A DNA stretch of 64,000 nt from Microglena sp. YARC (taxonomy: Eukaryota > Chlorophyta > Chlorophyceae > Chlamydomonadales > Chlamydomonadaceae), in the NCBI GenBank assembly GCA_022414725.1, contig CM039462.1:19286368-19350367 (forward strand). The letters are read 5' to 3'. Positions 24,345 through 32,861 of this stretch are shown here, piece by piece. Below the pieces are notes generated by a model that worked only from the letters and a program-made list of their open reading frames with translations, made no database searches and had not been told where the DNA came from. Each line of letters opens with the position of its first letter. The first letter of the stretch is position 1. The position numbers and the translations under genes are program-made.

Positions 24345-27275
24345 TAACAATAATAATCATAAAAATAATAATCATCATAATGATGATGATAATGATAATG
24401 ATAATGATAATAAATATAAATCAGTATATTACGACTAACATATATAAATTCGGGGATCATCAGTCATGGTTGATCGTGGGTTGGCAAGGTGGGTTTTCCA
24501 CTGTTTTTCGTTTTGGCGAAGCCCCCTTTTCATGGGGGCGGGAGCCCCCAGATTCACCCCATCGTCCGTTTGTCCGTCTGACGTCCGACCGATGACCAAG
24601 ACGAAGCCTGACACGTCAGCCAACTGTTTTATGACTAACTGGCTTCAGTCAGCTTCATGGTTGCCACCAGTCGTTCCGTCTCACTCTCCGCCAATATATA
24701 TTTATATATATTTATATATATGTTTTGCGTCCCTAGCGATGCTTAAAGGGACTTACTGTTTTGGCTGCACTGAGAAGCTTCTAGGCAGCCACGCCTTCCT
24801 TCTGACCCCAGTATGCCTCCCTACTCACCCCCACTGATTTTGTTTTGGCTTCAATTAGAAGCTTCTAGGCAGCCACAACTACTTTCTCACACCAGCATGC
24901 CTCCCTACTCACCCCCACTCTTCTTTTGTGTGCTACAATTAGAAGCTTCTAGGCAGCCACGCCTTCCTTCTGACCCCAGTATGCCTCCCTACTCACCCCC
25001 ACTGATTTTGTTTTGGCTTCAATTAGAAGCTTCTAGGCAGCCACAACTACTTTCTCACACCAGCATGCCTACCTACTCACCCCCACTCTTCTTTTGTGTG
25101 CTACAATTAGAAGCTTCTAGGCAGCCACAACTACCTTCTCACACCAGCATGCCTCCCTACTCACCCACTGATTTTGTTTTGGCTTCAATTAGAAGCTTCT
25201 AGGCAGCCACAACTACTTTCTCACACCAGCATGCCTCCCTACTCACCCCCACTCTTCTTTTGTGTGCTACAATTAGAAGCTTCTAGGCAGCCACAACTAC
25301 CTTCTCACACCAGCATGCCTCCCTACTCACCCCCACTGATTTTGTTCTGGCTTCAATTAGAAGCTTCTAGGCAGCCACAACTACTTTCTCACACCAGCAT
25401 GCCTCCCTACTCACCCCCACTCTTCTTTTGTGTGCTACAATTAGAAGCTTCTAGGCAGCCACAACTACCTTCTCACACCAGCATGCCTCCCTACTCACCC
25501 CCACTGATTTTGTTTTGGCTTCAATTAGAAGCTTCTAGGCAGCCACAACTACTTTCTCACACCAGCATGCCTCCCTACTCACCCCCACTCTTCTTTTGTG
25601 TGCTACAATTAGAAGCTTCTAGGCAGCCACGCCTTCCTTCTGACCCCAGTATGCCTCCCTACTCACCCCCACTGATTTTGTTTTGGCTTCAATTAGAAGC
25701 TTCTAGGCAGCCACAACTACTTTCTCACACCAGCATGCCTCCCTACTCACCCCCACTCTTCTTTTGTGTGCTACAATTAGAAGCTTCTAGGCAGCCACAA
25801 CTACTTTCTCACACCAGCATGCCTCCCTACTCACCCCCACTGATTTTGTTTTGGCTTCAATTAGAAGCTTCTAGGCAGCCACAACTACTTTCTCACACCA
25901 GCATGCCTCCCTACTCACCCCCACTCTTCTTTTGTGTGCTACAATTAGAAGCTTCTAGGCAGCCACAACTTCCTTCTCACACCAGCATGCCTCCCTACTC
26001 ACCCCCACTGATTTTGTTTTGGCTTCAATTAGAAGCTTCTAGGCAGCCACAACTACTTTCTCACACCAGCATGCCTCCCTACTCACCCCCACTCTTCTTT
26101 TGTGTGCTACAATTAGAAGCTTCTAGGCAGCCACAACTACCTTCTCACACCAGCATGCCTCCCTACTCACCCCCACTGATTTTGTTTTGGCTTCAATTAG
26201 AAGCTTCTAGGCAGCCACAACTACTTTCTCACACCAGCATGCCTCCCTACTCACCCCCACTCTTCTTTTGTGTGCTACAATTAGAAGCTTCTAGGCAGCC
26301 ACAACTACCTTCTCACACCAGCATGCCTCCCTACTCACCCCCACTGTTTTTGTTTTGGCTTCAATTAGAAGCTTCTAGGCAGCCACAACTACCTCCTCAC
26401 ACCAGCATGCCTCCCTACTCACCCCCACTGTTTTTGTTTTGGCGTCACTTAGAAGCTTCTAGGCAGGCACACCTACCTTCTCATTCCAGCATGCCTCCCT
26501 TCTCACCCCCACTCTTTCGTTTTCGTTTTGGCTACAATTAAGTGCTTCTAGGCAGCCACAACTGCCTTCTCACACCAGCATGCCTCCCTACTCACCCCCA
26601 CTGTTTTTGTTTTTGTTTTTGTTATTGCTACACTTAGAAGCTTCTAGGCAGCCACACCTACCTTCTGACCCCAGCATGCCTCCCTACTCACCTCTACTGT
26701 TTTTGTTTTTGTGCGACGCGGCGCAAATTGATGCGACCCCAGTGCGACACGCTGCCCCCCGTGTGTATGTGTGTGTGTTGGCTGTGAACACCCACCCACA
26801 CACACACTACCACCCCCCACTCCACACACACACACACACACACACATCGCCTACCTTGTGCCGGACAGGAAGGGTCTTGAACAAATCTTGTACTCCTATA
26901 GTGATCCCAACACCATACCAACACCATGGTGGTCCCCCCACCCCACCCACACACCCACCCATCCACCCACACACACACACACACAACGCCTACCTTGTGC
27001 CGGACAGGAAGGGTCTTGAACAAATCTTTCACTCCTATGGTGGTCCCAACACCACGGGGACAGGGAGTCTGGGAGGAGATGTGGCCCTCATGGTCAAACA
27101 TGATTTTGGTGCCCACCTACAGAGTGACGAGTGGGGGGTGGGGTGAGTGTGGGGTGTGTGTGTGTGTTGTGGGGGGGGGGGGATGTGGCCCTCATGGTCA
27201 AACATGATTTTGGTGCCCACTTACAGAGTGACGTGTGAGTGGTGGGGTGAGGTGTGGGTGTGTGTTTGCGGGTGT

Positions 27276-27325
<50 letters not shown>

Positions 27326-28018
27326 GATGTGCCCTCATGGTCAAACATCATTTTAGTGCCCACCTGCAGAGTGACGTGTGGGTGTGGGTGTGGGTGTGCG
27401 GGTGGTGTAGTGTGGGTGCGTGGGTGTGTGGGTGAGTGGGTGGGGGTGTGGGGGGGGGGGGGGAGGAGATGTGGCCCTCATGGTCAAACATGATTTTGGT
27501 GCCCACCTGCAGAGTGGGGTTGCAGCATTAAGATTCTAGTGGACAGAAAATAATACATACGGGCATGTATGGGGTGTGTTGTGGGCGTGAGGGTGGGGGG
27601 GTGGGGGTGGGGGGGGGAGTGTTTGAACACTCATCCGAAGTGCCCACCTGCAGAGTGAGGTTGCAATAGTAAGGTGATGCACTTCAAGTGGACAGAAAAG
27701 AATGCATGTGGCATGTATGTGGGTGGGTGTGGGTGGGTGAGTGGGTGGGTGCTCATAGTGTGTGTGGGTGGGTGGGTGGGTGTGGGTGGGTGTGGGTGGG
27801 TGGGTGTGGGTGGGTGTGGGTGGGTGAGTGGGTGGGGTACTCATAGTGTGTGGGTGTGTGTGTGTGTGTGTGTGGGTGAGTGGGTGGGGTACTCATAGTG
27901 TGTGTGGTGGTGGTGGTGGTGGTGGTGGTGGTGGGGGGGGGGGATGATGGCCCTCATGGTCAAACGTGATTTTGGTGCTCACCTGCAGAGTGACGTGTGT
28001 GTGCATGTATATGAGTGT

Positions 28019-28049
<31 letters not shown>

Positions 28050-29069
28050 GGGGGGGGCATGCTTTTGGTGCACACCTGCAGAGTGAGGTTGCAACTGTAA
28101 GATGATGCACTTCGATGACTGTTCAAGTGGACAGAAAAATAACACATGTGGGCATGTATGTGGGGGTGGGGTGGGGGTGGGTGGGGTGGGGGTCGGGGTG
28201 GTGGGTGTGGGTGTGGGTGTGGTGTGGGTGGGTGTGGGTGTGGGTGTGGGGTGGGGTGGGGTGGGGGAGGATGGGGTGGGGGAGGGGGGGGGGGGGGAGG
28301 GAAGGAAGGTGTGTGTGTGGTACTCAAAGTGTGTATTGTGGGTGTGGGTGGGTGGGGCAGATGTGAAATCGTGTACGGCTCTGTGAGCCTTACTGCCCAT
28401 ATCCGAGTGAAATACTCTAGCTAACTCAGATACGTCGTTGCCATACAGTTGCCGATTGACATACAATATACAGATACTCCGATTGACATACTCTAGCTAA
28501 CTCAGATACGTCGTTGCCATACAGTTGCCGATTGACATACAATATACAGATACGCTGATTGACGTACAATAGCTAACTCAGATACGCCGTTGCAGGTTGA
28601 ACCCTATGATTAGAAATTAAGACTGATCCAAGACCGGAATCGAGATCATAATTATGGGACCCACTTGCCCACATTTCATTTTTGGGCTACTCATGGCAGC
28701 ATCCCGCCAGCTCCATGAGCCAGCCACTGCAGGGATCCCCCCCCCCCCCCCCCCCCCCCCTCCAAAAAAAACACTCTCAGGGGGTGCTCCCCCCCCCCCC
28801 AGCTCTAGGCGCTGCCCCCTGGGGCGGCCCTTCGGGCCGCCCAGAAAATAGCTGTATGGACGCTTTTCTTGGAGGAGGCTTAAAAACAAAACTGAGCCAC
28901 TGGGTCCAGCCCAAAGCTTCCAGTCGCATTAGAATGCTCGCCATGTCAGCTGTAAGACGCACCAGCCAGATTCAAATTGGGCTTGAGTAAGGGGGAAAGG
29001 AGCTGTCTAGAAGCTGCTGCGCGTAGCCCAAAAAAGAAACAGCGAGAATCTTGTTTGCCCCCCCCCCCC

Positions 29070-29104
<35 letters not shown>

Positions 29105-30377
29105 GACTCGCCTCTTGCTCCTCTGTGCGGGTTACCACCGACATGCTGGAGACGGCACAAAGTGAGCTCAAGGCCTCTCCTCGGAAACCAAAGGTTGAAA
29201 GGCCCTGGAGGCAGGAGGGCATACTGAAGAATTAAAGCATAGTTTATTTGCAACTGGACACAAGCTGGTTGTTTTTCGGTTGGGGGTGTTGGGAAATAGA
29301 CGTTGTGTTTCGGAGTGCTAGAGGTGATGGAGTGGGTGGAGGTTAGTGGAGGGGTGACAGATTATCACGATGTTGAGATGGGGTTGCTGGGTTGGATGAA
29401 TGATGTGTTGGAGGGAGCCTTATGGAGTGGGTGGAGGGGAGGGGAGGGGAGGGGTGACAGATTACCACGATGTTAAAATGGGGTTGCTGGGTAGGATGAA
29501 CGATGTGTTGGGGGGAGACTGGTGGAGAAGAATAGCAAGGCTGTAACGGGGCACTTGAGTAGGGAACGGCAACATGATATCATATGATATCATGTCATCA
29601 TGTGATATCATATGATGCCGACAGTCTGACTAGGCCAAAGTTATCGTTTAAATATAATATCATATGATGCAATTTGTATGATATCATATGAAATCATACT
29701 CACCTTCGGCCCAAATCATATGATATGCCGATTCCTACACATGAGGGGCTTGCTGGTGGACTGCCATTGTTCCTCGCCCCAAACTCAAGAGCAATTATCA
29801 GTGCTGCTATCTCGCATATCCCTTTTGACACTTCACTCACTGATAGATCATCGAACTCCTTGATTTTTGAGGTGTGGTACTTCAGCGTGAGGGCTTGATA
29901 ATCCTCGGGTTTAATGCCACTGCCATTGTCTGCAAGCTCGATCATCTCTGAGCCGTATTCTTTCAGCCGGACCTGAAAGTTCAGCAAAAGGTGCAGGGGA
30001 TTAGGGTTCGTGAGTCTTGCCCCAACGTTGAGGGTGGGCTAAACGTGTTTCATGAACATGCACAAGCACAACCTGGTCATTCCACTGGACCTCGAAAATT
30101 TATTGAGGCTGTATTTGATGCAGTGCAAGCTCAGCTTGGAGGGTTATTTGTTGGCTTTGGATACTGCAACTGGGATAAATCATGAGAGGGGTATGTCCAC
30201 TGTTGAAGGCTGGCATAGTACCTCGATGTTCGTTGCTCCGGCATCCACAGCATTTTCTACCAGCTCCTTCGACGCCGTTGCAAGGTCCAAGATAACTTGC
30301 CCAGAGCAAATTCGATGCGTCGCGGCCTTGCTGATGGCCTTAATCGAGCCCGACTCAGGTGTCGAGCTGGCCATCAT
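18821..30377 (-). CDS. PMS2: MutL-family mismatch repair protein PMS2 (plant PMS1), N-terminal part, 7 exons
   Basis: MutL homologue that pairs with MLH1 to form MutL-alpha in the nucleus, acting downstream of MutS in mismatch repair. Exons join(30377-30222, 29972-29841, 29204-29112, 27116-26994, 24249-24172, 21772-21613, 18869-18821) on the minus strand give about 264 residues in one frame. Visible signatures are [19 protein letters not shown] (GHKL motif I with catalytic Glu), ELADNGSGI (motif II), [11 protein letters not shown] (motif III), [38 protein letters not shown] and [13 protein letters not shown]. The start [15 protein letters not shown] matches the usual distance to motif I. Splice phases are 0 throughout except intron 6 (phase 1) and the end of exon 7 (phase 2). 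The C-terminal metal-binding endonuclease domain is absent and should lie left of the window beyond the satellite. It is unknown whether the gene is intact. Confidence 0.9.
18880..20560. repeat. 21-bp minisatellite in PMS2 intron 6
   Basis: Unit close to GTGAATGTGTGTGTTGGTGAG, very regular at 20300-20560 and increasingly degenerate toward 18880, where it ends at the acceptor tract of exon 7. The 665- and 714-residue open frames on the minus strand (His/Thr/Pro/Ser rich) come from this array and are not genes. Confidence 0.93.
20600..20703. repeat. (CAGA)n tetranucleotide array
   Basis: About 100 bp of CAGA repeats with occasional AAAC interruptions, next to a repeat D element. Confidence 0.93.
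20715..20960 (-). mobile_element. Dispersed repeat family D copy 1
   Basis: On the minus strand it starts near a GGTGAAGCCCCC motif and contains AGCCTGACACGCCAGCCAAC. The same block occurs at 24505-24740 and 32455-32660 on the plus strand. No coding capacity or terminal repeats were found, so the class is unknown. Confidence 0.65.
20995..21070 (+). mobile_element. Short repeat family E copy (about 70 bp, TTCAAG tail)
   Basis: Block 'tttactgccaaagac...agcagccaaa ttgctggctg...tatgtaacc' followed by (TTCAAG)n. At least seven more copies are in the window: 31145, 31605 and 32985 on plus; 40110, 40320, 40515 and 40793 on minus. A fixed core with a hexamer tail suggests retroposition. Confidence 0.65.
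21110..21612 (-). repeat. Tandem copies of PMS2 exon 6 3' edge plus intron start (about 7 units of 67-79 bp)
   Basis: Each unit repeats the last ~28 nt of exon 6 (TTGGACTTTGATGTGCCAC then TCTCAG), the donor gtgctt or gtactc, and about 35-45 nt of intron ending in a TCCTAGGACCC motif. The units lie downstream of the real exon and each keeps a potential donor. The 97-residue frame reading [11 protein letters not shown] is this array. Confidence 0.85.
21613..21772 (-). CDS. PMS2: PMS2 exon 6
   Basis: 53 codons plus one base. Acceptor ctccag, then [29 protein letters not shown] and [11 protein letters not shown], matching the PMS block around the NIxxVFG motif. The donor is gtgctt after a phase-1 G. 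Truncated copies of its start lie at 21843-21934 and near 22020-22045. Tandem copies of its end lie at 21110-21600. Confidence 0.9.
21680..22110 (-). repeat. Duplicated 5' edge of PMS2 exon 6 with flanking intron
   Basis: The exon start and about 100 nt of upstream intron recur. Copy B has acceptor ctccag at 21934 and reads [20 protein letters not shown] before losing homology at LRD. Copy C near 22020-22045 retains only MLATNQ. Both lie upstream of the real exon and lack its 3' half and donor. A (GT)n tract separates them. Confidence 0.85.
22233..22402. mobile_element. Hairpin element with ~60-bp inverted arms
   Basis: Arms at 22233-22289 and 22334-22402 are near-perfect inverted repeats (ATCACGTTTTCCCTC... 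against ...GGGAAAACGTGAT), with a loop of about 44 bp. A fold-back or MITE-like insertion in PMS2 intron 5. Confidence 0.7.
22411..22912 (+). repeat. ~250-bp tandem duplication ending at the LRR fragment
   Basis: 22411-22655 and 22661-22912 are near-identical. They include a GCTACCAGCACCAGC/CTTCTAGGCAGCTCCC MITE terminus, C and CA tracts, and TTGCTCAATGGGAAGTGGAT at the end. The second copy runs straight into the LRR coding stretch, so this may be another exon-edge duplication, on the plus strand. Confidence 0.75.
22888..23109 (+). pseudogene. Leucine-rich-repeat gene fragment, antisense within PMS2 intron 5
   Basis: A 73-residue open stretch holds two clean 22-residue LRR units of internalin type: [19 protein letters not shown] then [19 protein letters not shown], followed by a third partial unit ending at TSPLRNL. 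Coding quality is far better than its surroundings. No start-proximal sequence, further LRR exon or stop context of a whole gene is visible nearby. It could be an exon of an overlapping plus-strand gene or a captured fragment; the latter seems likelier because it lies antisense in an intron. Confidence 0.6.
23201..23706. mobile_element. ~500-bp inverted-repeat element with nested 64-bp tandem repeats
   Basis: Arms 23201-23308 and 23599-23706 are reverse complements over about 105 bp (CTTTATCATTTGCATCC... with ...GGATGCAAATGATAAAG). Between them, a 64-bp unit containing GGAGCTGCCTAGAAGCTGCT is repeated three times (unit starts near 23421, 23485 and 23549). This looks like a non-autonomous fold-back transposon carrying a family C MITE end. 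Confidence 0.72.
23707..24085. repeat. Tandem repeat of ~120 bp, about 3 copies
   Basis: Units share GATATGCATGTGTCTGTTGG and GATGTAAAGGAGTATATGAT, with variable deletions. They lie in PMS2 intron 5 just downstream of exon 5. No exon-5 sequence was recognised in them. Confidence 0.75.
24172..24249 (-). CDS. PMS2: PMS2 exon 5
   Basis: 26 codons, [18 protein letters not shown]..., joining in phase to RHK of exon 4 exactly as in PMS2 proteins (RHKEFQRNIKKEYAKM type). Acceptor gcacaag, donor gtacga. The exon sits in the wrong frame of a longer spurious open frame. Confidence 0.92.
24290..24420. repeat. (AAT)n and (GAT)n microsatellite
   Basis: Trinucleotide AAT repeats passing into GAT/AATGAT repeats, directly upstream of PMS2 exon 5 on the transcript. 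Confidence 0.92.
24505..24740 (+). mobile_element. Dispersed repeat family D copy 2
   Basis: Carries GGCGAAGCCCCC, a GGGGGCGGGAGCCCCC palindromic motif and GAAGCCTGACACGTCAGCCA, as in 32455-32660. It ends in a TATATATT-rich stretch. Confidence 0.65.
24775..26700 (+). repeat. 84-bp tandem array with a 168-bp higher-order unit (about 23 copies)
   Basis: Units begin AGAAGCTTCTAGGCAGCCA and alternate between two 84-bp types, one with ACTGATTTTGTTTTGGC and one with ACTCTTCTTTTGTGTGC. Because 84 is a multiple of three the array stays open for 455 codons (25174-26541), reading LEASRQPQ and MPPYSPP repeatedly. A 2-bp deletion near 25164 breaks it into two frames. Nothing suggests translation, and it lies in an intron on the opposite strand. 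The unit start resembles the terminal repeat of family C elements. Confidence 0.9.
26858..26925 (-). repeat. Partial copy of PMS2 exon 4 3' edge with donor
   Basis: Repeats the exon end TTGTTCAAGACCCTTCCTGT plus GTCCGGCACAAG and donor gtaggc, preceded by a diverged GVG-type stretch. It lies downstream of the real exon 4 and lacks an acceptor of its own. Confidence 0.82.
26994..27116 (-). CDS. PMS2: PMS2 exon 4
   Basis: 41 codons between acceptor ctctgtag and donor gtaggc, starting [14 protein letters not shown] and ending [11 protein letters not shown], the conserved PMS block before the Lys that contacts ATP in MutL proteins. This is the only complete copy. Partial copies of its 5' half lie upstream and one of its 3' half lies downstream. 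Confidence 0.92.
27120..28100 (-). repeat. Six partial copies of PMS2 exon 4 5' edge among GT and poly-G arrays
   Basis: Copies near 27182-27235, 27326-27375, 27470-27515, 27650-27660, 27945-27990 and 28055-28080 repeat the exon start GTGGGCACCAAAATCATGTT with up to about 45 nt. Most retain the acceptor ctctgcag; the first has it changed to ctctgtaag. They lie upstream of the real exon. Three also carry a block of preceding intron (ATGCACTTC...GTGGACAGAAAA). Homopolymer G runs of up to 30 or more separate them. Confidence 0.85.
28160..28360. repeat. GGGTGT-type G-rich array
   Basis: Degenerate GGTGTGGG/GGGGTGG repeats continuing the arrays around the exon 4 copies. The Gly/Val/Trp- and His/Pro-rich frames here are artefacts. 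Confidence 0.9.
28395..28600. repeat. ~76-bp tandem repeat, about 3 copies
   Basis: Units share AGCTAACTCAGATACGTCGT and GCCGATTGACATACAATATA. The first unit extends into a coding-like minus-strand stretch ([16 protein letters not shown]) that was not recognised. Confidence 0.75.
28672..29036. mobile_element. Family C MITE-like element, interrupted by poly-C
   Basis: The left end TTTGGGCTACTCATGGCAGC and the right end GGAGCTGTCTAGAAGCTGCT are the two inverted termini of family C. Here they are separated by an extra ~150 bp with C tracts and a GGGCGGCCCTTCGGGCCGCC palindrome. Confidence 0.6.
29056..29101. repeat. C tract plus (CA)n at the exon 3 donor
   Basis: The microsatellite starts about 10 bp into intron 3, directly after the GC donor of exon 3. 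Confidence 0.88.
29112..29204 (-). CDS. PMS2: PMS2 exon 3 (ATPase motif III), with a GC splice donor
   Basis: 31 codons, acceptor cctccag, containing [17 protein letters not shown]. No GT donor keeps the frame. The only in-phase boundary is CAAGAG followed by gcgagt, a GC-AG donor. Joining there to exon 4 gives [18 protein letters not shown], which has the same length as plant PMS1 in this region by memory of the family. Confidence 0.85.
29320..29530. repeat. ~120-bp direct duplication in PMS2 intron 2
   Basis: Two copies share GGAGTGGGTGGAGG, GGGTGACAGATTA, CACGATGTT and ATGGGGTTGCTGGGT, then GATGTGTTGG. Confidence 0.75.
29573..29730. repeat. ATGATATCAT palindrome cluster
   Basis: Repeated self-complementary ATGATATCAT/CATATGATATCATATG words just inside intron 2, able to form cruciforms. 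Confidence 0.75.
29841..29972 (-). CDS. PMS2: PMS2 exon 2 (ATPase motif II)
   Basis: 44 codons between acceptor ctttcag and donor gtgagt. It contains [16 protein letters not shown] and the near-invariant [14 protein letters not shown], all MutL/PMS hallmarks. Phase 0 at both ends. Confidence 0.92.
30222..30377 (-). CDS. PMS2: PMS2 exon 1 (start, ATPase motif I)
   Basis: 52 codons from ATG at 30377, ending in the conserved DAGATNIE block followed by donor gtacta. Two ATGs are adjacent. The first gives an N-terminus of family-like length before [17 protein letters not shown], so it was chosen. No upstream coding exon is needed. Confidence 0.9.
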
Positions 30378-31140
30378 TCAAAATTTCGGGAGCTTGGTGG
30401 CCTGGCAGGTAGGAAGCTGTTGGGTATTAGCTAGTGGGCCATCCCACTCTATGAAACGTGGGTCGTTATGGCCTGTTGCTGCAAACATCTGTTTTGAATC
30501 GATCTTAGGCCCAAGACAAAAAGGACAGACAGCCAGGGGCCAGATAGAGCCAACCAACCAAAAAACGGTGGGGTTCGTTGGTTTTGGCTTTTGGTCCCTC
30601 CTGGTTACGGGGATCGAATCGTTTTCTCGGTATCGCTCGGTGCGGTTCCCTTGATAACTCGCGCGAACCGATATCGATGTGGGCGACGCGCGTGCATCTT
30701 TGCATACAACCAGGTGAGGGGGGATCTAAGGGGGGTTTCTAGACCCCATGCTCGGATTTTTGTATGTTTGCCCCCCACTCCGCCCCACTCCACCGTTAGT
30801 CCGCCCGGACACGCCCGGACATGCCATGGATTGCTGCAATATTACCTATCTTTTTCTGAGGATTTGTTGGAAGACCCCTCCCGAATGTTGCGGAGCGGGC
30901 TTGTCTTGGGCCAACAATGGACTGTCGATGACAATGTTATGTTATGGATTATGACATCATGAGCACGTACACCGCACGTGGAATTGTGGGTCAGCATTCT
31001 AAGAGCATGTCTCAGATTTCGGATTGTTACCAAGCCCTGGCTGGGGTTCTATTAAGTGCCCGTGTTGATTCCTAATCCGGTGCGACTAACTTGTCCAAAT
31101 GGGCAACTGAATTAAACATACGGTACAACATATTGAATAT
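30378..31140. other. Upstream region of PMS2, no assigned gene
   Basis: Contains the probable PMS2 promoter, though no TATA box stands out. A short plus-strand open segment at 30677-30713 (ATG followed by a gtgagg donor) and coding-looking plus-strand stretches at 30830-30962 and 30990-31060 were seen but match nothing recognised. A divergent plus-strand gene is possible but unproven. Confidence 0.35.
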
Positions 31141-31144
31141 TTCT

Positions 31145-31182
31145 GGTAGCCGGAGCCATGTAACCACGTTCAAGTTCAAGTA
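31145..31182 (+). mobile_element. Short repeat family E, partial copy
   Basis: AGCCATGTAACCACGTTCAA and one more TTCAAG unit. Only the 3' half of the element is present. Confidence 0.5.
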
Positions 31183-31600
31183 TGTGCGGAAGTTACAGTC
31201 CAACCCTCGGGTAGCATGTATACACAAGTACGTATTGTGTTACATGATTAGCCGGGTGCATGTCAGATCGTACTGGGGGGTCCCGTCTCATAGGAACCCT
31301 GGCAGTACATAATATATTACACAACCCAGGCAGTATATAATATACTAATATGACGGACGAGTCATATAAAAAAATACATGTCACGCCGTACTACAAGGCG
31401 TGAGGTTGAGGGGGACGGCCCGTTCACTTCAGGAGGGACTATACTAGGCATTGGAAGACGGTGAGCAGCCCAGAGTTGGCTAAAAACCCTTGTTCCAATC
31501 CAACCCAATCCACATCCATCAGCCCCCTCGACCTTCCTTTCACCCTGCCCAGATAAACCGGGACAATAGTGATTTGTTCGCGTCTACATATTCCTAGTAA
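31183..31600. other. Intergenic stretch
   Basis: A short duplicated GGCAGTA(C/T)ATAATATA motif lies at 31300-31345. Otherwise no feature was recognised. Confidence 0.35.
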
Positions 31601-31604
31601 TCAT

Positions 31605-31675
31605 TGTTTTTTTACTGCAGAAGACAGCCAGCAGCCAAACTGCTGGCTTATGCTATGTAACCAAGTTCAAGTTCT
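31605..31675 (+). mobile_element. Short repeat family E copy
   Basis: Complete core from TTTACTGCAGAAGACAGCCA to GTTCAAGTTC. Same family as 20995 and 32985. Confidence 0.6.
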
Positions 31676-31789
31676 ACCGGGACACTGTACATTTAACATA
31701 TAGGAATCATATCCACTTGGGATGACGAGAGCTTGGCAGCTTGATGTCATTATGGTAATACTACCTTCGTGGGTATAGTATTGTCACCC

Positions 31790-31880
31790 AGAGTTGTATG
31801 TATGTTACAGTCCAGCGGTAGGCCAAATAGCCTTTAGGGACTTGCCCAGCCGTGACAGGAAGGGCTAAACAGAAAAAGGT
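31790..31880 (-). mobile_element. SINE family A, 3' fragment
   Basis: Minus-strand 3' part of the SINE with a very short (ATAC)n tail: GGCCTACCGCTGGACTGTAA is its end. The 5' half is missing. Confidence 0.55.
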
Positions 31881-32454
31881 TGTCCAAAACGTTACTTTTT
31901 CCGTCTCAAACGCAGATTTTGGAAGGTGCAGAACGTGTATTTGCAAACGTAGGTTGCAAACGTAGGATTTTGCTCATGCATTGTACATTTTGAAAACTGC
32001 AACGTCCCAAAACGAAGATCTTGCAGTACCCTTAAAGAAAACAGGCTGACTGCCCTTATCAAACTGAGGTGACCGGTGGTGACCGGCCCATGCCACGGTC
32101 TCACGGATTCACGGCAGATGGCGTGGGAGGAAGGCCTCGGTCGATTGACGTGGGCCAAAGGCTTGGGTCGATGCCAAACCCGTAGGTACACGTGGGACCC
32201 AGGGTACTTCAGGTGGAGCCCCAGCTCTGCTGCCTGAGACGGAGCCAATTGTATAGCCTGCGTCCTGCAACGCAACGGACCCATCCTTCTGGTCAACGGA
32301 CCCTCCCCACGTTGCGTCCTGCGATACAACATACCCTTCGACGGAGGACACAGCGTCCTGAACAACCCTGGTGGGACCTTTGTGTAACTGGTGTGGCGGT
32401 GGAGTCATTTGCTACATTGAGAGCGGTAACCAACCTGCTACCAGCTATCTCCAC
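31881..32454. other. Intergenic region with an unassigned open stretch
   Basis: A 99-codon minus-strand open stretch (32109-32408) contains repeated VVQDA/VSQDA/ALQDA words caused by a small internal repeat of GTCCTGC-type sequence. It has no recognised family and no supporting splice or start context. Treat as non-coding unless expression is shown. Confidence 0.3.
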
Positions 32455-32660
32455 TGCCTCATTTTTGGCGGACCCCCCCCCTCTGGGGGGCGGGAGCCCC
32501 CAGTGTTACCTATTTGTCTGTCCGTCCATCTGACCGTGATGAAGCCTGACACGTCAGCCAACGGTCTCGTAACTAACTCGCATCCGTTGCCACCTGTCGC
32601 TCCCTCGCGATCACTCTCCGCCATTTTTTAGCGTCGCAGGCGACGCTGCAAAGAACTTGT
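32455..32660 (+). mobile_element. Dispersed repeat family D copy 3
   Basis: GGCGGACCCCCCC...GGGGGGCGGGAGCCCCC and GAAGCCTGACACGTCAGCCA as in the other two copies, ending with a short GCGTCGCAGGCGACGC palindrome. Confidence 0.65.
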
Positions 32661-32842
32661 TAGGCTACTCATGGTAGCTTTCCATCAGCTCCATTAGCCA
32701 GCCACTTGGTCAAGCCCCAAATATTTCAGCTGCATTTGAATGCCTGTCATATCAGCTTTCAGATGCACTAGCTTGCACCAGGTCTGGCCCAAGGACGGGG
32801 AAAGCGAGCAGCCTAGAAGCTGCTATGCGTAGCCAAAAAAGA
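32660..32842. mobile_element. Family C MITE-like element
   Basis: Flanked by GGCTACTCATGGTAGCTTTC and its rough inverse GCAGCCTAGAAGCTGCTATG CGTAGCC (two halves of the right end). The interior matches 35446-35612. It ends about 20 bp downstream of the GID8 stop. Confidence 0.65.
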
Positions 32843-32861
32843 GATAGTGCCTATCTCTCGG

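Noticed and set aside
25174..26541. 455-residue plus-strand frame with 28-residue repeats
   Set aside because: It follows the 84-bp array exactly, is broken by a 2-bp deletion, has no gene context and lies in an intron of PMS2.
30052..30654. 200-residue plus-strand frame over PMS2 exon 1
   Set aside because: Shadow of the real minus-strand exon and its intron; no recognised domain.
30960..31060. Possible RNase III/Dicer-like signature (ISDCYQALAGVLLSA) on plus strand
   Set aside because: Resemblance is short, spacing of the conserved Lys is wrong, and no other RNase III motif or exon was found nearby.
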